Shown: positions 53,640 to 63,549, counted from the stretch's first letter. The stretch: 64,000 bases of DNA from Thiobacillus denitrificans (GCF_001530125.1 NZ_LDUG01000008.1:1-64000); one strand, 5' to 3'. The notes: generated by a model from the sequence alone, not told the origin. Program-made: numbers and translations.

Positions 53640-53727
53640 GTGTTCCTCCAACCCGCATCATATAGCGGGATCGAAACAAGCGGCGGGCTTCGGTAATCCA
53701 TGCGGGATTCGGTACAATGCGCGCCAC

Positions 53728-53803
53728 GCCCCGGTAGCTCAGTGGATAGAGCAACCCCCTCCTAAGGGGTAGGTCGGACGTTCGATTCGTCTTCGGGGCG
53801 CCA
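53728..53803 (+). tRNA. tRNA-Arg (CCT)
   Basis: A 76-base cloverleaf with the acceptor GCCCCGG paired to TCGGGGC, D-loop TAGCTCAGTGGATAGAGC, anticodon stem-loop CCCCCTCCTAAGGGG giving anticodon CCT, T-loop GTTCGATTC and encoded CCA. TTCGGTACAATGC upstream resembles a promoter. Confidence 0.95.
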
Positions 53804-53932
53804 CATTCGATCGGTGCGCGACGCACAAACACAAATGAAAATAGCGGCCTTGGCCGCTATGATTATTTCCACATCTGCTTTGTGTCACAACCCGGGAAGG
53901 GCTGGATATTGAGCACCTTACAGGGTGTAAGG

Positions 53933-54008
53933 TGGCGTCCCCACGGGGATTCGAACCCCGGTACCTACCGTGAAAGGGTAGTGTCCTAGGCCTCTAGACG
54001 ATGGGGAC
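53933..54008 (-). tRNA. tRNA-Glu (TTC)
   Basis: On the minus strand, a 76-base cloverleaf starting GTCCCCATCGTCTAGAGGCC, with anticodon loop CCCTTTCACGG (anticodon TTC), T-loop GGTTCGAATCC and encoded CCA. Confidence 0.95.
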
Positions 54009-54055
54009 CCGGACGGCAGTGTGAACCGCCAATTTTTACTACACGACTTGCGTCG

Positions 54056-54241
54056 CTACTGCTTGTTGGAAAGCTGGGTCAAGGTAACGCCGAGCAACAA
54101 TCCGACGAACCCCAATGGTACCAGCGAGATCCAGACTTCGGCATTCTCACTGCCATTCAGCATTTTCCAAAACCCAACAACCAATCCTACAACGCTCAGC
54201 ATCAACCCCAGCAGCGTGGTGATGACGCCAAGCTTGTGCAT
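54056..54241 (-). CDS. Small two-helix membrane protein between tRNA genes
   Basis: A 61-residue protein with two hydrophobic segments, LGVITTLLGLMLSVVGLVVGF and WISLVPLGFVGLLLGVTL. AAGGAAG seven bases before the ATG is a good ribosome site, which supports a real gene despite its size. It lies between tRNA-Glu and tRNA-Ala on the same strand. No family recognised. Confidence 0.7.
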   Translation of the reverse strand: MHKLGVITTLLGLMLSVVGLVVGFWKMLNGSENAEVWISLVPLGFVGLLLGVTLTQLSNKQ

Positions 54242-54258
54242 CGTACTTCCTTGTTAGT

Positions 54259-54334
<76 letters not shown>

Positions 54335-54390
54335 AACGAAGCCGCGCATTCTATAGAGGACCCGCGCGCTTGTAAAGTCTCCGCGCCATC

Positions 54391-55773
54391 TCAATCAGGA
54401 AAAAGTTTGCCGGGGTTGAGCAGGCCGTGCGGATCGAACTGCAGCTTGATCGCGCGCATCAGGTCCAGCGTGGGAGGATCGATTTCGCGGTCGACAAAGC
54501 GGCGTTTTTCGGTGCCGATGCCGTGTTCGCCCGACAGGGTGCCGCCCAGTGCCAGCACGCGCAACAGGATGGCGTCGTGCGCCAGGTGGGCGCGTTCCAT
54601 TTCATCGGCATCGTCGGGGTGCACCATGAGGTTGACGTGCAGGTTGCCGTTGCCGGCGTGGCCGAACGACACCACAGCCAGCCGATGCGCATGCGCGGTG
54701 TGGTCGATGAAGTCGACGAGGTCGGCAAGCTGCGACACCGGCACCACGACATCCTCGTTGATCTTGAGCGGGGCGATCTGCTTGACCGCGTGCGACAGCG
54801 ATTTGCGCGCGGTCCACAGTAGCGTGATTTCGTCGCGCTCGAAGCCGCTCTTCATGCCGAGCAGGCCGTCGCCTGCGAGCGCTTGTTCCAGCGCGGCGAT
54901 CTGGCGCGGCACGTCCTCGGCGGCGCCGTCGGCTTCGACCATCAGCAATGCCCGCGTGCCGGGCGGCAGGTCGTCCGCCGCGCCGGTCGGGCGGATGGCG
55001 TCGATGGCGCGGTGATCCATGAATTCGAGCGCGCAGGGCACGACGGCCTGCTGCATGACGCGGCTGACCGCGTCGAGCGCGGCGCGGTTGCTGTTAAAGC
55101 ACACGCGCAGGGTGGCGACGGCTTCGGGCGCGGGCAGCAGTTTCAGCGTGGCTTCGGTGATGAGGGCGAGGGTGCCGCCGGAGCCGACCAGCAGGCGGCT
55201 GAGGTCGTAGCCGGTGACACCCTTGGTGGTGCGGCAGCCGGTGCGGATTTCCTGCCCGCTGCCGGTGACGGCGCGCAGCCCCAGCACGTAGTCGCGGGTG
55301 ACGCCGTACTTGACGGCGCGCGGGCCGGCGGCGTTCATCGCGAGGTTGCCGCCGATGCGGCAATACGTACTACTGCCGGGGTCGGGTGGGTAGAACAGGC
55401 CGGCGCTGCGCGCGATGCGGTCGATTTCTCCGGTGACCACGCCGGCCTCGACGACGATGAGGCGGTTGGCAGGATCGAATTCGAGCACGCGCCGCATGCA
55501 CTCGAAACTGACGACCACGCTGCCGGGCGCGGGCAGGGCGCCGCCGACGTTGCCGGAGCCGGCGCCGCGCGGGGTCAATGCAATGCGGTGTTCGAAGGCG
55601 ATGCGCGCGAGCGCGACGACCTCATCGTGCGAGGTCGGAAACAGCACGGCGTCGGGTTCGACCCGGCGCGGGGTCTCGTCGCAGGCGTAGACCGCGCGGG
55701 TGGCGGCGTCGTCGAAGACGCGATCGGCGCCGAGGGCGGAACGGAAAGCGGCAAGCGCGCGATCGGACAGCAT
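54391..55773 (-). CDS. FAD-linked oxidase, GlcD/D-lactate dehydrogenase-like
   Basis: A 460-residue flavoprotein. The FAD-binding domain carries TPRGAGSGNVGGALPAPG and PPDPGSSTYCRIGGNLAMNAAGP. The C-terminal substrate domain has SFGHAGNGNLHVNLMVHP and TLSGEHGIGTEKRRFV with GLLNPGKLFP at the end. This fits the GlcD/Dld family that oxidises 2-hydroxy acids such as glycolate or D-lactate. GlcE/GlcF partners are not adjacent. Substrate is inferred only to class level. Confidence 0.9.
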   Translation of the reverse strand: MLSDRALAAFRSALGADRVFDDAATRAVYACDETPRRVEPDAVLFPTSHDEVVALARIAFEHRIALTPRGAGSGNVGGALPAPGSVVVSFECMRRVLEFDPANRLIVVEAGVVTGEIDRIARSAGLFYPPDPGSSTYCRIGGNLAMNAAGPRAVKYGVTRDYVLGLRAVTGSGQEIRTGCRTTKGVTGYDLSRLLVGSGGTLALITEATLKLLPAPEAVATLRVCFNSNRAALDAVSRVMQQAVVPCALEFMDHRAIDAIRPTGAADDLPPGTRALLMVEADGAAEDVPRQIAALEQALAGDGLLGMKSGFERDEITLLWTARKSLSHAVKQIAPLKINEDVVVPVSQLADLVDFIDHTAHAHRLAVVSFGHAGNGNLHVNLMVHPDDADEMERAHLAHDAILLRVLALGGTLSGEHGIGTEKRRFVDREIDPPTLDLMRAIKLQFDPHGLLNPGKLFPD

Positions 55774-55792
55774 GGTTAAGGCTCGGTGCGGG

Positions 55793-56212
55793 TCAGACCG
55801 GATGTTCGGGGGGCAACTGCGCGATCAACTGGCCGACCATGTCGGCGTCGAGGTCCATGCCGATGTCCCAGCCTGGATTCAGCGAGATTGGCACGCCGCC
55901 GCCGATGCGGCGCAGCAGCCAGGAAAATTCGGTCAACAGGCCGCCCGAGAAATCGGGGTAATGCTCGGCAAAAGGCTTGGCGCGCTCGGGGCTGGTGAAG
56001 ACGACCAGCACGCGCTCGCCGTCCTCGTCCTCGATGATCAGCGGTTCGGCCTGGGTGGTGCGCTGGAAGCCCTGGATGGGATTCTTCTCGTCGCGCACCG
56101 GCATGAACAACTGCTGGTCGACCAGTTGCAGCACGAATGTCTCGGGATCCAACGTGCCGGCGTGGACGGCGACGAGTTGTTCTTCAAGCGCGTTGTGGGG
56201 AGTGAAGTTCAT
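55793..56212 (-). CDS. SseB-domain protein
   Basis: A 139-residue protein with the SseB N-terminal domain pattern: NALEEQLVAVHAGTLDPETF, LFMPVRDE, and LIIEDEDGERVLVVFTSPERAKPF. Function is unknown in most members. It follows the GlcD-like gene's start by about 20 bases in the same leftward direction and could be its upstream co-transcribed neighbour. Confidence 0.8.
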   Translation of the reverse strand: MNFTPHNALEEQLVAVHAGTLDPETFVLQLVDQQLFMPVRDEKNPIQGFQRTTQAEPLIIEDEDGERVLVVFTSPERAKPFAEHYPDFSGGLLTEFSWLLRRIGGGVPISLNPGWDIGMDLDADMVGQLIAQLPPEHPV

Positions 56213-56360
56213 GGTCTTGGAACGGATGCAGGGGGTACGGCCAGTGTAACGTAAGCCATGGCGCTTGCGGGGGCGGCGGTCAGGGCATACGACTCCACAT
56301 GTGCTTCAGCGCATAGTGGATCGGAGTCCTTTAGGGAAACGCTGATTAATTCGGTGTGAC

Positions 56361-56447
56361 TGTCATTGCGAGCGAAGCGCGGCAATCCAGCGCATTGACT
56401 AAGCAGACATTTCTGGATTGCCGCGTCGCTACGCTCCTCGCAACGAC
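56361..56447. repeat. GTCATTGCGAGG-type hairpin repeat, copy 2
   Basis: Left arm GTCATTGCGAGCGAAGCGCG-GCAATCCAG and right arm TCTGGATTGCCGCGTCGCTA-CGCTCCTCGCAACGAC pair over about 30 bases. CTGATTAAT precedes the left arm as at copy 1. It lies between the SseB gene and the next gene and reaches close to that gene's stop. Confidence 0.75.
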
Positions 56448-56465
56448 GGATTGATCAGCATCGCC

Positions 56466-56897
56466 TTAGGGCTCCCAGCGTTCCGGGTTGGCCCAATGGC
56501 GGGCATTGAGCCAGTCCGGCACCGTCTTGTAGGTGTCGAGATCATAGTAGTGGACACGCACGTTTGCTGACGTGTCGGTTGCGGACAGCGTGAAGCCGAG
56601 TGCGATAAACATGTCCTCGTTCAGCGCGCAATCCGATCGCACGGCGAGCAGGATGCGCGGGGCGGTGTAAAGACGCGTCTGGCTGATCAAATGCTGGGCT
56701 TGCTGAGCGTCCAGCCCGTTCAATGCATCGATCCCCAGAGCCAGCTCGGCCGCCTGCCCCGGCTGATTTCCATGCAGATGCATGGGCGTGTTCCGCAGCA
56801 CACCGCCGGCCAGTTGATGGGCGGCCGCATCGAGCGCGCACACGCTTGCGGGCCGGATGTCCAGCAGGCGTGCCTGCAGGTGATCGCGCCAGTTCAT
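56466..56897 (-). CDS. Conserved-looking hypothetical protein
   Basis: A 143-residue soluble protein, MNWRDHLQARLLDIRPASVC, with LISQTRLYTAPRILLAVRSDCALNED and the end VRVHYYDLDTYKTVPDWLN. I do not recognise the family. Its composition and codon use match flanking genes. It begins three bases after the RDD gene's stop, so the two are in one operon. Function unknown. Confidence 0.65.
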   Translation of the reverse strand: MNWRDHLQARLLDIRPASVCALDAAAHQLAGGVLRNTPMHLHGNQPGQAAELALGIDALNGLDAQQAQHLISQTRLYTAPRILLAVRSDCALNEDMFIALGFTLSATDTSANVRVHYYDLDTYKTVPDWLNARHWANPERWEP

Positions 56898-56900
56898 GCT

Positions 56901-57338
56901 TCAGGCCTTGTGCGGCACGCGCACCAGTCGGGTGCCCGCGACCCGGTCGTGAAGGAACTGCCGGTCGCGGTCGATCAGGGCCCACCAGAAGCCGATTCCC
57001 GCCAGCAGCAGGCCGAACAAGGCGAGGCAGAAACGCAGCAGGGCCTGCTTGAAGCTGATGCGGCCGCCGTTCTGGTCGACCAGGCGAATGCGCCAGGTTT
57101 TCATTGCCAGCGTCTGCCCGCTGCGCAGCCAGAACGCGCTGAAATAGGCGAACAGCACGCCCACGATGTAGAACTGGAACAGGTGGCGCTGCCACGCTGC
57201 GTGCATCTCGCCGACGACCGGAATGATGATGAATGACGCTACGAATACCACTGCCGTGACGAGCAGCGATTCATAGATCATGGCGGCGATGCGTGCCAGC
57301 AAGGGTGCCGGGGTGGAGGCTATTGCGTTGTCTTGCAT
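56901..57338 (-). CDS. RDD-family membrane protein
   Basis: A 145-residue protein with three to four hydrophobic segments. LLARIAAMIYESLLVTAVVF (the R-x-D region is changed to A-M-I-Y here), GQTLAMKTWRIRLVDQNGGRISFKQALLR and QFLHDRVAGTRLVRVP are typical of RDD proteins. ATG at 57338 is preferred; an upstream frame extends to 57389. It may carry a small ion or lipid, but this is not known. It is followed by the hypothetical gene and is divergent from the DUF2173 genes. Confidence 0.82.
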   Translation of the reverse strand: MQDNAIASTPAPLLARIAAMIYESLLVTAVVFVASFIIIPVVGEMHAAWQRHLFQFYIVGVLFAYFSAFWLRSGQTLAMKTWRIRLVDQNGGRISFKQALLRFCLALFGLLLAGIGFWWALIDRDRQFLHDRVAGTRLVRVPHKA

Positions 57339-57417
57339 GGTGGCTCTATATTGCGGATTGGTGCGATACTTTGCCACAATGGACCGCAACCATAATCAAA
57401 ATCAAAGAGGGGGCTGA

Positions 57418-57822
57418 ATGCGTATCGTAAAGCAACTCATGGCGATTCCCGGTGTGATCGCCGCTGGCGAATATGCCTATCGTGGCGACCGTTTCTCGTA
57501 TGAAGGCGCGCTTACCGACGAATTCGCGCGCATGGCATCGATCATGTGTCGTGCCAACACGCTGTCGGTCAACATGCAATCTGAAATTTTCGATTCCTTT
57601 TCCGAAAACTGCGGCTGCCGCCCGGTGCAGGGCTGGATCGTGCGTGGTGCGCAGCTCACCGTTTGCGCGGTGGGCAATTATTTCGCCTTCATCGACAACC
57701 GTGACGAGTTGCTGAACGATGTCATGACCATCATGCGCGCCAAGGTCGGTGACGTGCAGGACGACTTGCTGGTCAATCTGTACGCCAGGCTGGGCGGCGA
57801 CACCAAGGAAGCGTTGTACTGA
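57418..57822 (+). CDS. DUF2173 protein 1 of 3
   Basis: A 134-residue protein, MRIVKQLMAIPGVIAAGEYA, with a two-part layout: an N-terminal GVIAAGEY-type strand and a C-terminal CGCRPVQGWIVRGAQLTVCAVGNYFAFID. This matches the DUF2173 family, a roadblock/LC7-like fold. I know it mainly from sulfur-oxidising bacteria. AGAGGGGG precedes the start. It is followed by two paralogues, spaced 23 and 9 bases. Confidence 0.8.
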   Translation: MRIVKQLMAIPGVIAAGEYAYRGDRFSYEGALTDEFARMASIMCRANTLSVNMQSEIFDSFSENCGCRPVQGWIVRGAQLTVCAVGNYFAFIDNRDELLNDVMTIMRAKVGDVQDDLLVNLYARLGGDTKEALY

Positions 57823-57845
57823 ACTGATACCAAATAGGGGGGGAT

Positions 57846-58184
57846 ATGGATCTGCAAAAAATGATGGATTTGCCGGGCGCGCTGGCGGCGTTCACCTATA
57901 GCGACAAGGGCGATCTGCAGTCGCATGTGCTGCGCGAGGGCACCGAACTGACGCCGCAGGTGCTGGATTTGCTGGCCCGCTCGTGCGTCGCCAATCTGGC
58001 GATCGCCGGCATGGAAGCACGCGGCTGGGAAGCGCTCACCGGACAGAGCGGGTTTCAGCCGATCAAGGGCTTCTCGGTGGTGGGGCTGGAATGGTCGGTC
58101 GTCGTCAATGGCAACTGCGGCGTGGTCGTCAAGAACCGCGACGCCGACTACGAAGCCACCTTCAATGCCGTCCAGGCTGACTGA
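57846..58184 (+). CDS. DUF2173 protein 2 of 3
   Basis: A 112-residue protein, MDLQKMMDLPGALAAFTYSD, with FQPIKGFSVVGLEWSVVVNGNCGVVVKN. It shares the layout of its neighbours (start PGALAAF, central QPIKGFSVVG, hydrophobic last strand) but only partly their residues, so the duplication is old. GGGGGGATATG serves as ribosome site. Confidence 0.8.
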   Translation: MDLQKMMDLPGALAAFTYSDKGDLQSHVLREGTELTPQVLDLLARSCVANLAIAGMEARGWEALTGQSGFQPIKGFSVVGLEWSVVVNGNCGVVVKNRDADYEATFNAVQAD

Positions 58185-58193
58185 GGAGCGCGT

Positions 58194-58529
58194 ATGTCGC
58201 TAAGAAAAATCCTGGTCCTCGATGGCGTGACGGCTGTGTGTCGCTTTCGTGACGATGGCGTGGTCATGGAGGCCGAAGGCGTGCTGCCGCAGGAGCTGAT
58301 GGAGCGCCTGGCGAAGTTTGCCCAGTGGTATCGCCGCATGGTGTCGGGCAACACCGATCTGTTGTCCCTGTTTACCCAGATGCGCGGCTGGTCGCCGTCA
58401 CAGGGCTGGATCGTGCAGGGCGAGGGAATGACGGTGTGCAGTGCAGGCAACCTGGTTTGCATGTTCGAGAATGCACAGGGCTCGCTGAATCAAATCATGC
58501 AGGCGCTGGGCGACGCCGCGCACGAATAA
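58194..58529 (+). CDS. DUF2173 protein 3 of 3
   Basis: A 111-residue protein, MSLRKILVLDGVTAVCRFRD, with MRGWSPSQGWIVQGEGMTVCSAGNLVCMF. The QGWIVQG... TVC pattern matches the first protein (QGWIVRG... TVC), suggesting a closer tie to it than to the middle protein. AGGAGCG precedes the start. A rho-independent terminator follows, so the three form one short operon. Confidence 0.8.
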   Translation: MSLRKILVLDGVTAVCRFRDDGVVMEAEGVLPQELMERLAKFAQWYRRMVSGNTDLLSLFTQMRGWSPSQGWIVQGEGMTVCSAGNLVCMFENAQGSLNQIMQALGDAAHE

Positions 58530-58597
58530 TCGGGCACGGCCGATCTTTCGCACTTGCCGCAATATGCCCAGCGGCGGTGCGTTGCAGGCAATCAACT

Positions 58598-58621
58598 CCT
58601 CCGTGCGCGGAGGGGTTTTTT
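58598..58621 (+). terminator. Rho-independent terminator after the DUF2173 operon
   Basis: CCTCCG-tgcg-CGGAGG followed by GGTTTTTTAT is a compact stem-loop with a T-run. Confidence 0.88.
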
Positions 58622-58704
58622 ATGGTTGCCGGGTGGTTTTTCCCGATATCGGGGCGGCTGGCGGCGCGCGAAAGCCGGCCGGATAACCGCTGCGGCATGA
58701 TTTC

Positions 58705-58734
58705 TTGACCGGATCAGGGCAAAGCGATTACTCT
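58705..58734 (+). promoter_or_regulatory. Candidate sigma-70 promoter of ilvBNC
   Basis: TTGACC and TACTCT are separated by 18 bases, about 37 bases before the ilvB start. The -35 is good and the -10 moderate. Confidence 0.5.
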
Positions 58735-58770
58735 CGCAGGTCCACCAACGAATTGATTTATTGCCATTTT

Positions 58771-60483
58771 ATGGAAGTCACGGGCGCCGAGATCGTCGTA
58801 CGTTGTCTGGCCGAAGAGGGGGTCGAGTTTGTGTTCGGCTATCCCGGCGGAGCCGTGCTCAACATTTACGACGAAATCTTCAAGCAGAATAAATTCAAGC
58901 ACGTGCTGGTTCGCCATGAGCAGGCCGCGGTGCATGCTGCCGATGCCTATGCGCGAGCCACCGGCCGGGTTGGCGTGGCGCTGGTGACCTCGGGACCGGG
59001 CGTCACCAATGCCGTGACCGGGATTGCCACGGCCTACATGGATTCCATTCCCATCGTCGTCGTCACCGGCCAGGTGCCGACCCCGGCGATCGGCCTGGAT
59101 GCGTTCCAGGAAGTCGATACCGTTGGCATCACGCGTCCCTGCGTCAAGCACAACTTTCTGGTCAAGGACGTGAAAGATCTGGCAGTCACGATGAAGAAGG
59201 CCTTCATCATTGCCGCCACCGGCCGTCCCGGTCCGGTGGTGGTCGACGTGCCCAAGGACGTGACCGCGCACCTCACCGAATTCGTTTATCCGGCCACGGT
59301 CGAGATGCGCTCGTACAACCCGGTGGTCAAGGGCCACAGCGGCCAGCTGAAGCGCGCGGTGCAGATGCTGCTCGAAGCCGAGCGCCCGATGATCTACGCC
59401 GGCGGCGGCGTGGTGCTGGGCGATGCCTCGCCGCAGCTGGTCGAGTTGACCCGCCTGCTCGGCTTCCCCATCACCAACACGCTGATGGGGCTGGGTGGCC
59501 ATCCCGCCACCGACAGGCAGAACCTCGGCATGCTGGGGATGCACGGCACCTACGAAGCCAACATGGCGATGCAGCACTGTGACGTGCTGCTGGCCGTCGG
59601 CGCGCGCTTCGATGACCGCGTGATCGGCGACCCCGCTCACTTTGCTCGCGAACAGCGCCGTATCATCCATATCGACGTCGACCCGTCGTCGATTTCAAAG
59701 CGGGTCAAGGTCGACGTGCCCATCGTCGGCGACGTGCAAAACGTGCTGACCGACATACTGGCCCTTTTGAAGCAGGCCAAGGAAAAGCCCGCCGCCGCCG
59801 CGCTCAATGCCTGGTGGACGCAGATCGAATTGTGGCGCTCGAAAAACTGTCTGAAGTACAACCAGAGCGGCGCCATCATCAAGCCGCAATACGTGGTCGA
59901 AAAACTGTGGGAGGTGACCAAGGGCGACGCCTACATCACCTCCGATGTCGGCCAGCACCAGATGTGGGCGGCGCAGTATTACAAGTTCGACAAGCCGCGC
60001 CGCTGGATCAATTCTGGCGGTCTCGGTACCATGGGCGTCGGCCTGCCGTATGCCATGGGCGTGCAGCTCGCGTTCCCCGACGCGCAGGTCGCCTGCATCA
60101 CCGGCGAATCGAGCATCCAGATGTGCATCCAGGAATTGTCGACTTGCAAGCAGTACCGCATCCCGGTCAAGGTCGTCACGCTCAACAACCGCTACATGGG
60201 CATGGTGCGGCAGTGGCAGGAGTTCTTCTACGGCAGCCGCTACGCCGAGTCCTACATGGAGTCCTTGCCCGACTTCGTCAAGCTGGCCGAAGCCTATGGC
60301 CACGTCGGCATGCGCATCGACAAGCCGGAAGACGTCGAGGCCGCGCTGAAGGAAGCGTTCTCGCCCGCGCTGAAGGAGCGTCTGGTGTTCATGGACTTCC
60401 AGACCGACCAGACCGAAAACGTCTTCCCCATGGTGGAAGGCGGCAAGGGCCTGTCCGAAATGATTCTGGCGGAGGAGCTATGA
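58771..60483 (+). CDS. ilvB: Acetolactate synthase large subunit
   Basis: A 570-residue ThDP enzyme. MEVTGAEIVVRCLAEEGVEF opens it; FGYPGGAVLNIYDE, RHEQAAVHAADAYARATGRVG (catalytic Glu) and GLGTMGVGLPYAMGVQLAFP follow. GESSIQMCIQELSTCKQYRI-PVKVVTLNN is the ThDP Mg2+ motif, here reading GES rather than GD. It makes acetolactate for valine, leucine and isoleucine. The ATG at 58771 fits the family; the upstream frame is rejected. Its stop overlaps ilvN (ATGA). Confidence 0.97.
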   Translation: MEVTGAEIVVRCLAEEGVEFVFGYPGGAVLNIYDEIFKQNKFKHVLVRHEQAAVHAADAYARATGRVGVALVTSGPGVTNAVTGIATAYMDSIPIVVVTGQVPTPAIGLDAFQEVDTVGITRPCVKHNFLVKDVKDLAVTMKKAFIIAATGRPGPVVVDVPKDVTAHLTEFVYPATVEMRSYNPVVKGHSGQLKRAVQMLLEAERPMIYAGGGVVLGDASPQLVELTRLLGFPITNTLMGLGGHPATDRQNLGMLGMHGTYEANMAMQHCDVLLAVGARFDDRVIGDPAHFAREQRRIIHIDVDPSSISKRVKVDVPIVGDVQNVLTDILALLKQAKEKPAAAALNAWWTQIELWRSKNCLKYNQSGAIIKPQYVVEKLWEVTKGDAYITSDVGQHQMWAAQYYKFDKPRRWINSGGLGTMGVGLPYAMGVQLAFPDAQVACITGESSIQMCIQELSTCKQYRIPVKVVTLNNRYMGMVRQWQEFFYGSRYAESYMESLPDFVKLAEAYGHVGMRIDKPEDVEAALKEAFSPALKERLVFMDFQTDQTENVFPMVEGGKGLSEMILAEEL

Positions 60484-60971
60484 GACACATTATTTCGCTC
60501 CTCATGGAAAACGAGGCCGGTGCGCTGTCGCGCGTGGCCGGGCTGTTCTCGGCGCGCGGCTACAACATCGAGTCGCTCACCGTTGCGCCGACCGAAGACG
60601 CCACGCTGTCGCGCATGACCATCGTCACCGTGGGCTCGGAAGACGTCATCGAGCAGATCACCAAGCAGTTGAACAAGCTGGTGGACGTGATCAAGGTCAT
60701 GGACTTGTCCGATGGCCGCCACATCGAGCGCGAACTGATGCTGGTCAAGGTCAAAGCGGTTGGCCTGGCGCGCGAGGAAATGAAGCGCACCGCCGACATT
60801 TTCCGCGGCCGCATCATCGACGTCACCGATGCGACCTACACCATCGAGCTGACCGGCACCGGCTCCAAGCTCGACGCCTTCCTGGAAGCGATCGACCCCG
60901 CCTTCATTATCGAAACCGTGCGCACCGGCGCGTCTGGCATCGGGCGCGGGGAGCGTAGCCTCAAAATCTGA
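60480..60971 (+). CDS. ilvN: Acetolactate synthase small (regulatory) subunit
   Basis: A 163-residue ACT-domain protein. MRHIISLLMENEAGALSRVAGLFSARGYNIESL is the classic ACT start that binds valine for feedback inhibition, and RGRIIDVTDATYTIELTGTG the second domain. It overlaps the ilvB stop by four bases. Sequence style (IlvH-like) suits the name ilvH equally well. Confidence 0.96.
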   Translation: MRHIISLLMENEAGALSRVAGLFSARGYNIESLTVAPTEDATLSRMTIVTVGSEDVIEQITKQLNKLVDVIKVMDLSDGRHIERELMLVKVKAVGLAREEMKRTADIFRGRIIDVTDATYTIELTGTGSKLDAFLEAIDPAFIIETVRTGASGIGRGERSLKI

Positions 60972-62030
<1,059 letters not shown>

Positions 62031-62045
62031 TGTGCGTGAGGCGTC

Positions 62046-62089
62046 AGGGGTGAGGCGTGCGGGGAGCTTAGCCCGCGTGCCTCACCCCT
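62046..62089. terminator. Long hairpin after ilvC
   Basis: AGGGGTGAGGCGTGCGGG pairs with CCCGCGTGCCTCACCCCT with two G-T wobbles, an 18-base stem with a loop of about eight bases. It is followed by TTCTCCTC rather than a strong T-run, so it may attenuate or protect the mRNA rather than fully terminate. Confidence 0.55.
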
Positions 62090-62113
62090 TTCTCCTCACC
62101 CCCCACTGAATCT

Positions 62114-62740
62114 ATGACACATCCCCTCATTGCCCGCGAAGGCTGGCTGGTTTTGCTGGCCGCGTTTGCAGCCGCCCTGATCACGACCTGGCTGATCGGC
62201 TGGTGGTCGGTTCCGTTCTGGATCTGGGCGGTGTTCGCGCTGCAGTTCTTCCGCGACCCGGCGCGCGTGCCGCCGATGGATGCCGACGCAGTGATCTCGC
62301 CGGCCGACGGCCGCATTGTTGCGGTGGAAAAGGTCAGCGATCCCTATCTGGAACGCGAGGCGCTGAAGATCAGCGTGTTCATGAACGTGTTCAACGTGCA
62401 TTCCAACAAGAGCCCGGTCGACGGCGAGGTCAAGGGCGTCTGGTACACCCCGGGCAGCTTCGTCAATGCCGACCTTGACAAGGCCTCCACCGAAAACGAG
62501 CGCAATGCACTGTGGATCCAGTCAGTGCGCGGCGATGTCACCTCGGTGCAGATTGCCGGGCTGATCGCGCGGCGCATCCTGTGTTACGTGCGCACCGGCG
62601 ACAAACTGGTGCGCGGCCAGCGTTACGGCTTCATCCGCTTCGGCTCAAGGGTGGATGTCTATCTGCCGACGACGGCGCGCGCCGAAGTCTCGATTGGCCA
62701 GAAAGTGACCGGCGGGCGTACCATACTGGCTCGCTGGTAG
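62114..62740 (+). CDS. psd: Phosphatidylserine decarboxylase proenzyme (short type)
   Basis: A 208-residue protein. [33 protein letters not shown] and the maturation site [11 protein letters not shown] (cleavage before Ser to form the pyruvoyl group) identify the short, archaeal-like Psd found in many betaproteobacteria. Two membrane helices near the N-terminus. It turns phosphatidylserine into phosphatidylethanolamine and is followed by pssA, which makes its substrate. Confidence 0.96.
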   Translation: MTHPLIAREGWLVLLAAFAAALITTWLIGWWSVPFWIWAVFALQFFRDPARVPPMDADAVISPADGRIVAVEKVSDPYLEREALKISVFMNVFNVHSNKSPVDGEVKGVWYTPGSFVNADLDKASTENERNALWIQSVRGDVTSVQIAGLIARRILCYVRTGDKLVRGQRYGFIRFGSRVDVYLPTTARAEVSIGQKVTGGRTILARW

Positions 62741-62752
62741 CCAAGGTTCGCC

Positions 62753-63535
62753 ATGCTCGAATTCGATCACCGCAAGACCGATATGACGCGACCGCGGATG
62801 CGTGACCGCGGCATTTACCTGCTGCCGAACCTGTTCACCACCGGTGCGCTGTTCGCCGGCTTCTACGCCATCGTCCAGGCGATGAACGAGCGGTTCGAGT
62901 ATGCCGCGGTGGCGATTTTCATCGCCATGGTGCTCGACGGCCTCGACGGCCGCGTCGCCCGCATGACGCACACGCAAAGTGCCTTTGGCGCCGAGTACGA
63001 CAGCCTGTCCGACATGGTGTCGTTCGGCGTTGCCCCCGCACTGGTGATTTATGAATTTGCCCTGCAGGGCATGGGCAAGCTCGGCTGGATCGCCGCCTTT
63101 GTCTATTGTGCCGGCGCGGCCTTGCGTCTGGCGCGCTTCAATACCCAGCTCGACACCATCACCGACAAGCGTTTCTTCCAGGGGCTGCCGAGTCCGGCTT
63201 CGGCGGCGCTGATCGCCGGTTTTGTCTGGGTGATGGTCGAATACAACGTGGCAGGCGGCGACGTGCGCTGGCTGGCCGCAGTGATTGCGCTGTTCGGCGG
63301 GCTCACCATGGTCAGCAATTTCCGCTTTTACAGCGGCAAGGAAATCAACCTGCGGAAAAGCGTGCCCTTCTTCGTGATCCTGCTGATCGTGCTGGCCTTC
63401 ATCCTGGTGTCGACCAGCCCGCCCGAGGTGCTGTTCGGCGTGTTCGTTCTGTATGGCCTGTCGGGCTATGCCGATGCGCTGTGGCGGCTGTCGCGCCGCA
63501 AAAAAACGCCCCCCTTGCAGGGCGGCGAAAAATAG
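62753..63535 (+). CDS. pssA: CDP-diacylglycerol--serine O-phosphatidyltransferase
   Basis: A 260-residue membrane enzyme. The N-terminus RGIYLLPNLFTTGALFAGFY and the catalytic DGLDGRVARMTHTQSAFGAEYDSLSDMVSFG (D-G-x2-A-R...G-x3-D-x3-D) are diagnostic. It makes phosphatidylserine from CDP-diacylglycerol and serine. It is 12 bases from psd. The downstream leader peptide and leuA follow in the same direction. Confidence 0.97.
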   Translation: MLEFDHRKTDMTRPRMRDRGIYLLPNLFTTGALFAGFYAIVQAMNERFEYAAVAIFIAMVLDGLDGRVARMTHTQSAFGAEYDSLSDMVSFGVAPALVIYEFALQGMGKLGWIAAFVYCAGAALRLARFNTQLDTITDKRFFQGLPSPASAALIAGFVWVMVEYNVAGGDVRWLAAVIALFGGLTMVSNFRFYSGKEINLRKSVPFFVILLIVLAFILVSTSPPEVLFGVFVLYGLSGYADALWRLSRRKKTPPLQGGEK

Positions 63536-63549
63536 ATAGAATTTAGACT

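Noticed and set aside
62068-62401. Minus-strand frames opposite psd
   Set aside because: They run through the coding strand of a clearly recognised gene and show shadow composition.
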